DNA of 64,000 bases from Flammeovirga sp. SJP92 (lineage in GTDB: Bacteria > Bacteroidota > Bacteroidia > Cytophagales > Flammeovirgaceae), in the NCBI RefSeq assembly GCF_001583495.1, contig NZ_LQAQ01000015.1, positions 124,001 through 188,000 on the forward strand, given 5' to 3'. Each line of letters starts with the position of its first letter. Position 1 is the first letter of the stretch. A program made the translations under genes and the position numbers. Below the pieces are notes generated by a model. It had not been told where the DNA came from, did no database searches, and saw nothing but the letters and a program-made list of their open reading frames with translations. Below are positions 63,557-64,000 of this stretch, piece after piece.

Positions 63557-64000
63557 ATGAGTGAAATTTCAAAAAAAATAGAATTATCTTATATCAACTT
63601 TATTTTGTCACATAACAAAAGACCAAATTCTGTTAATAACCTAATATCAAATGAGTTAGAAGAAAACAAAACAGAATTACTTGACGAATATAAAGAGGTA
63701 AATAAGATAGAAACACAGATTTGGGAGGGTGGCATAATGACTGCATTCCAACATTCAGCCAATGACCCTAATTATGCTGAATATTCGGTCAGAGAAAAGC
63801 TATTGTCTTTCTTTTACAACTATGCTGAAATCTTAAAAAAGGATGAGGGTTTTTATGAATATTCTGCAAACATTCATTCAATTTTTGAGTTAGGTATACT
63901 AAACGAGAGATCAACTGTATTAAAAAATGTATTTTTAAATAACATCAATAGTATCATAAAAAGTGGTATTGAGACAGGTGAAATAGCCGACCGTTTTTTT
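63557..64000 (+). CDS. TetR-like regulator, cut by the right edge
   Basis: ATG at 63557 opens a 148-codon frame that runs off the window without a stop. The N-terminal ~60 residues (KIELSYINFILSHNKRPNSVNNL ... TQIW) match the Bacteroidota TetR/AcrR-type variant layout, in which a helical N-terminal segment is followed by helical YSVREKLLSFFYNYAEILKK and LKNVFLNNINSII. A canonical HTH is not obvious, so the TetR assignment is tentative. It is divergent from hemL. Confidence 0.5.
   Translation, partial: MSEISKKIELSYINFILSHNKRPNSVNNLISNELEENKTELLDEYKEVNKIETQIWEGGIMTAFQHSANDPNYAEYSVREKLLSFFYNYAEILKKDEGFYEYSANIHSIFELGILNERSTVLKNVFLNNINSIIKSGIETGEIADRFF

Noticed and set aside
1-64000. tRNA, rRNA or intact insertion sequence
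   Set aside because: No cloverleaf, rRNA segment or transposase gene was recognised anywhere in the window.

Overview
The window is AT-rich DNA from a Bacteroidota (Bacteroidetes) chromosome, most likely a marine Cytophagales member of the Flammeovirga type. The pointers are a type IX secretion (T9SS) sorting domain, DUF4270, DUF4290 and DUF4476 families, a type III glutamine synthetase, promoters of the Bacteroidota form TTG-N20-TAnnTTTG, and starts without Shine-Dalgarno sequences. The genus is inferred from overall flavour, not proven.

Region 1 (1-24.6 kb) is accessory. A minus-strand operon (14506 down to 2681) encodes a tail-fibre-like coiled-coil protein, a 1117-residue SpvB/RHS-like protein and a 2417-residue secreted RHS protein. 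The last has Ig-like modules, a DUF6443-type RHS start, YD repeats, an RHS core ending in DPDG and a 212-residue variable C-terminus. The operon ends with a small membrane protein that overlaps the RHS stop codon and is a candidate immunity protein. Around it lie a three-module barrel-like protein, a scatter of small orphan genes (ankyrin, DUF3592-like, single-TM), and three copies of a ~105-bp intergenic repeat. Each repeat sits just 3' of a small minus-strand gene. A 23-bp-period array of palindromic units lies upstream of the operon. Further on are a DUF4476 protein, a T9SS-exported tectonin-repeat protein, a cluster of REP-like hairpins and a 297-residue orphan.

Region 2 (24.6-34.9 kb) is signalling. 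A histidine kinase, a MATE transporter and a membrane protein with a degenerate nucleotide-cyclase domain form one operon. A two-TM protein and a HupE/UreJ-like protein follow. A periplasmic-binding-domain/GAF histidine kinase then precedes a NarX-like kinase with a NarL-like regulator.

Region 3 (35-46.2 kb) is nitrogen assimilation: a single-chain NAD(P)H-type assimilatory nitrate reductase, a rubredoxin-tailed protein with a degenerate nitrite/sulfite-reductase-like body, and further on glutamine synthetase III. The upstream regions of the nitrate operon and glnN share a 14-bp identical sequence, and the nitrate promoter also carries three TACGTA hexamers. An 11-repeat Ig-like secreted protein sits between them.

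Region 4 (46.2-64 kb) is core metabolism and housekeeping: sufC-sufD (no sufB here), a MaoC-like hydratase, a bestrophin, an ArsC/Spx-like protein, ruvX and def. Next come a CAP-like lipoprotein, an omega-amidase, a Na/Ca exchanger, DUF4290, glmS, DUF4270, a GlgA-like glycosyltransferase N-domain, panC, a subtilisin, hemL and a TetR-like gene cut by the right edge. Most of these units are closed by strong bidirectional hairpin terminators. No rRNA, tRNA, CRISPR array or intact insertion sequence was recognised.
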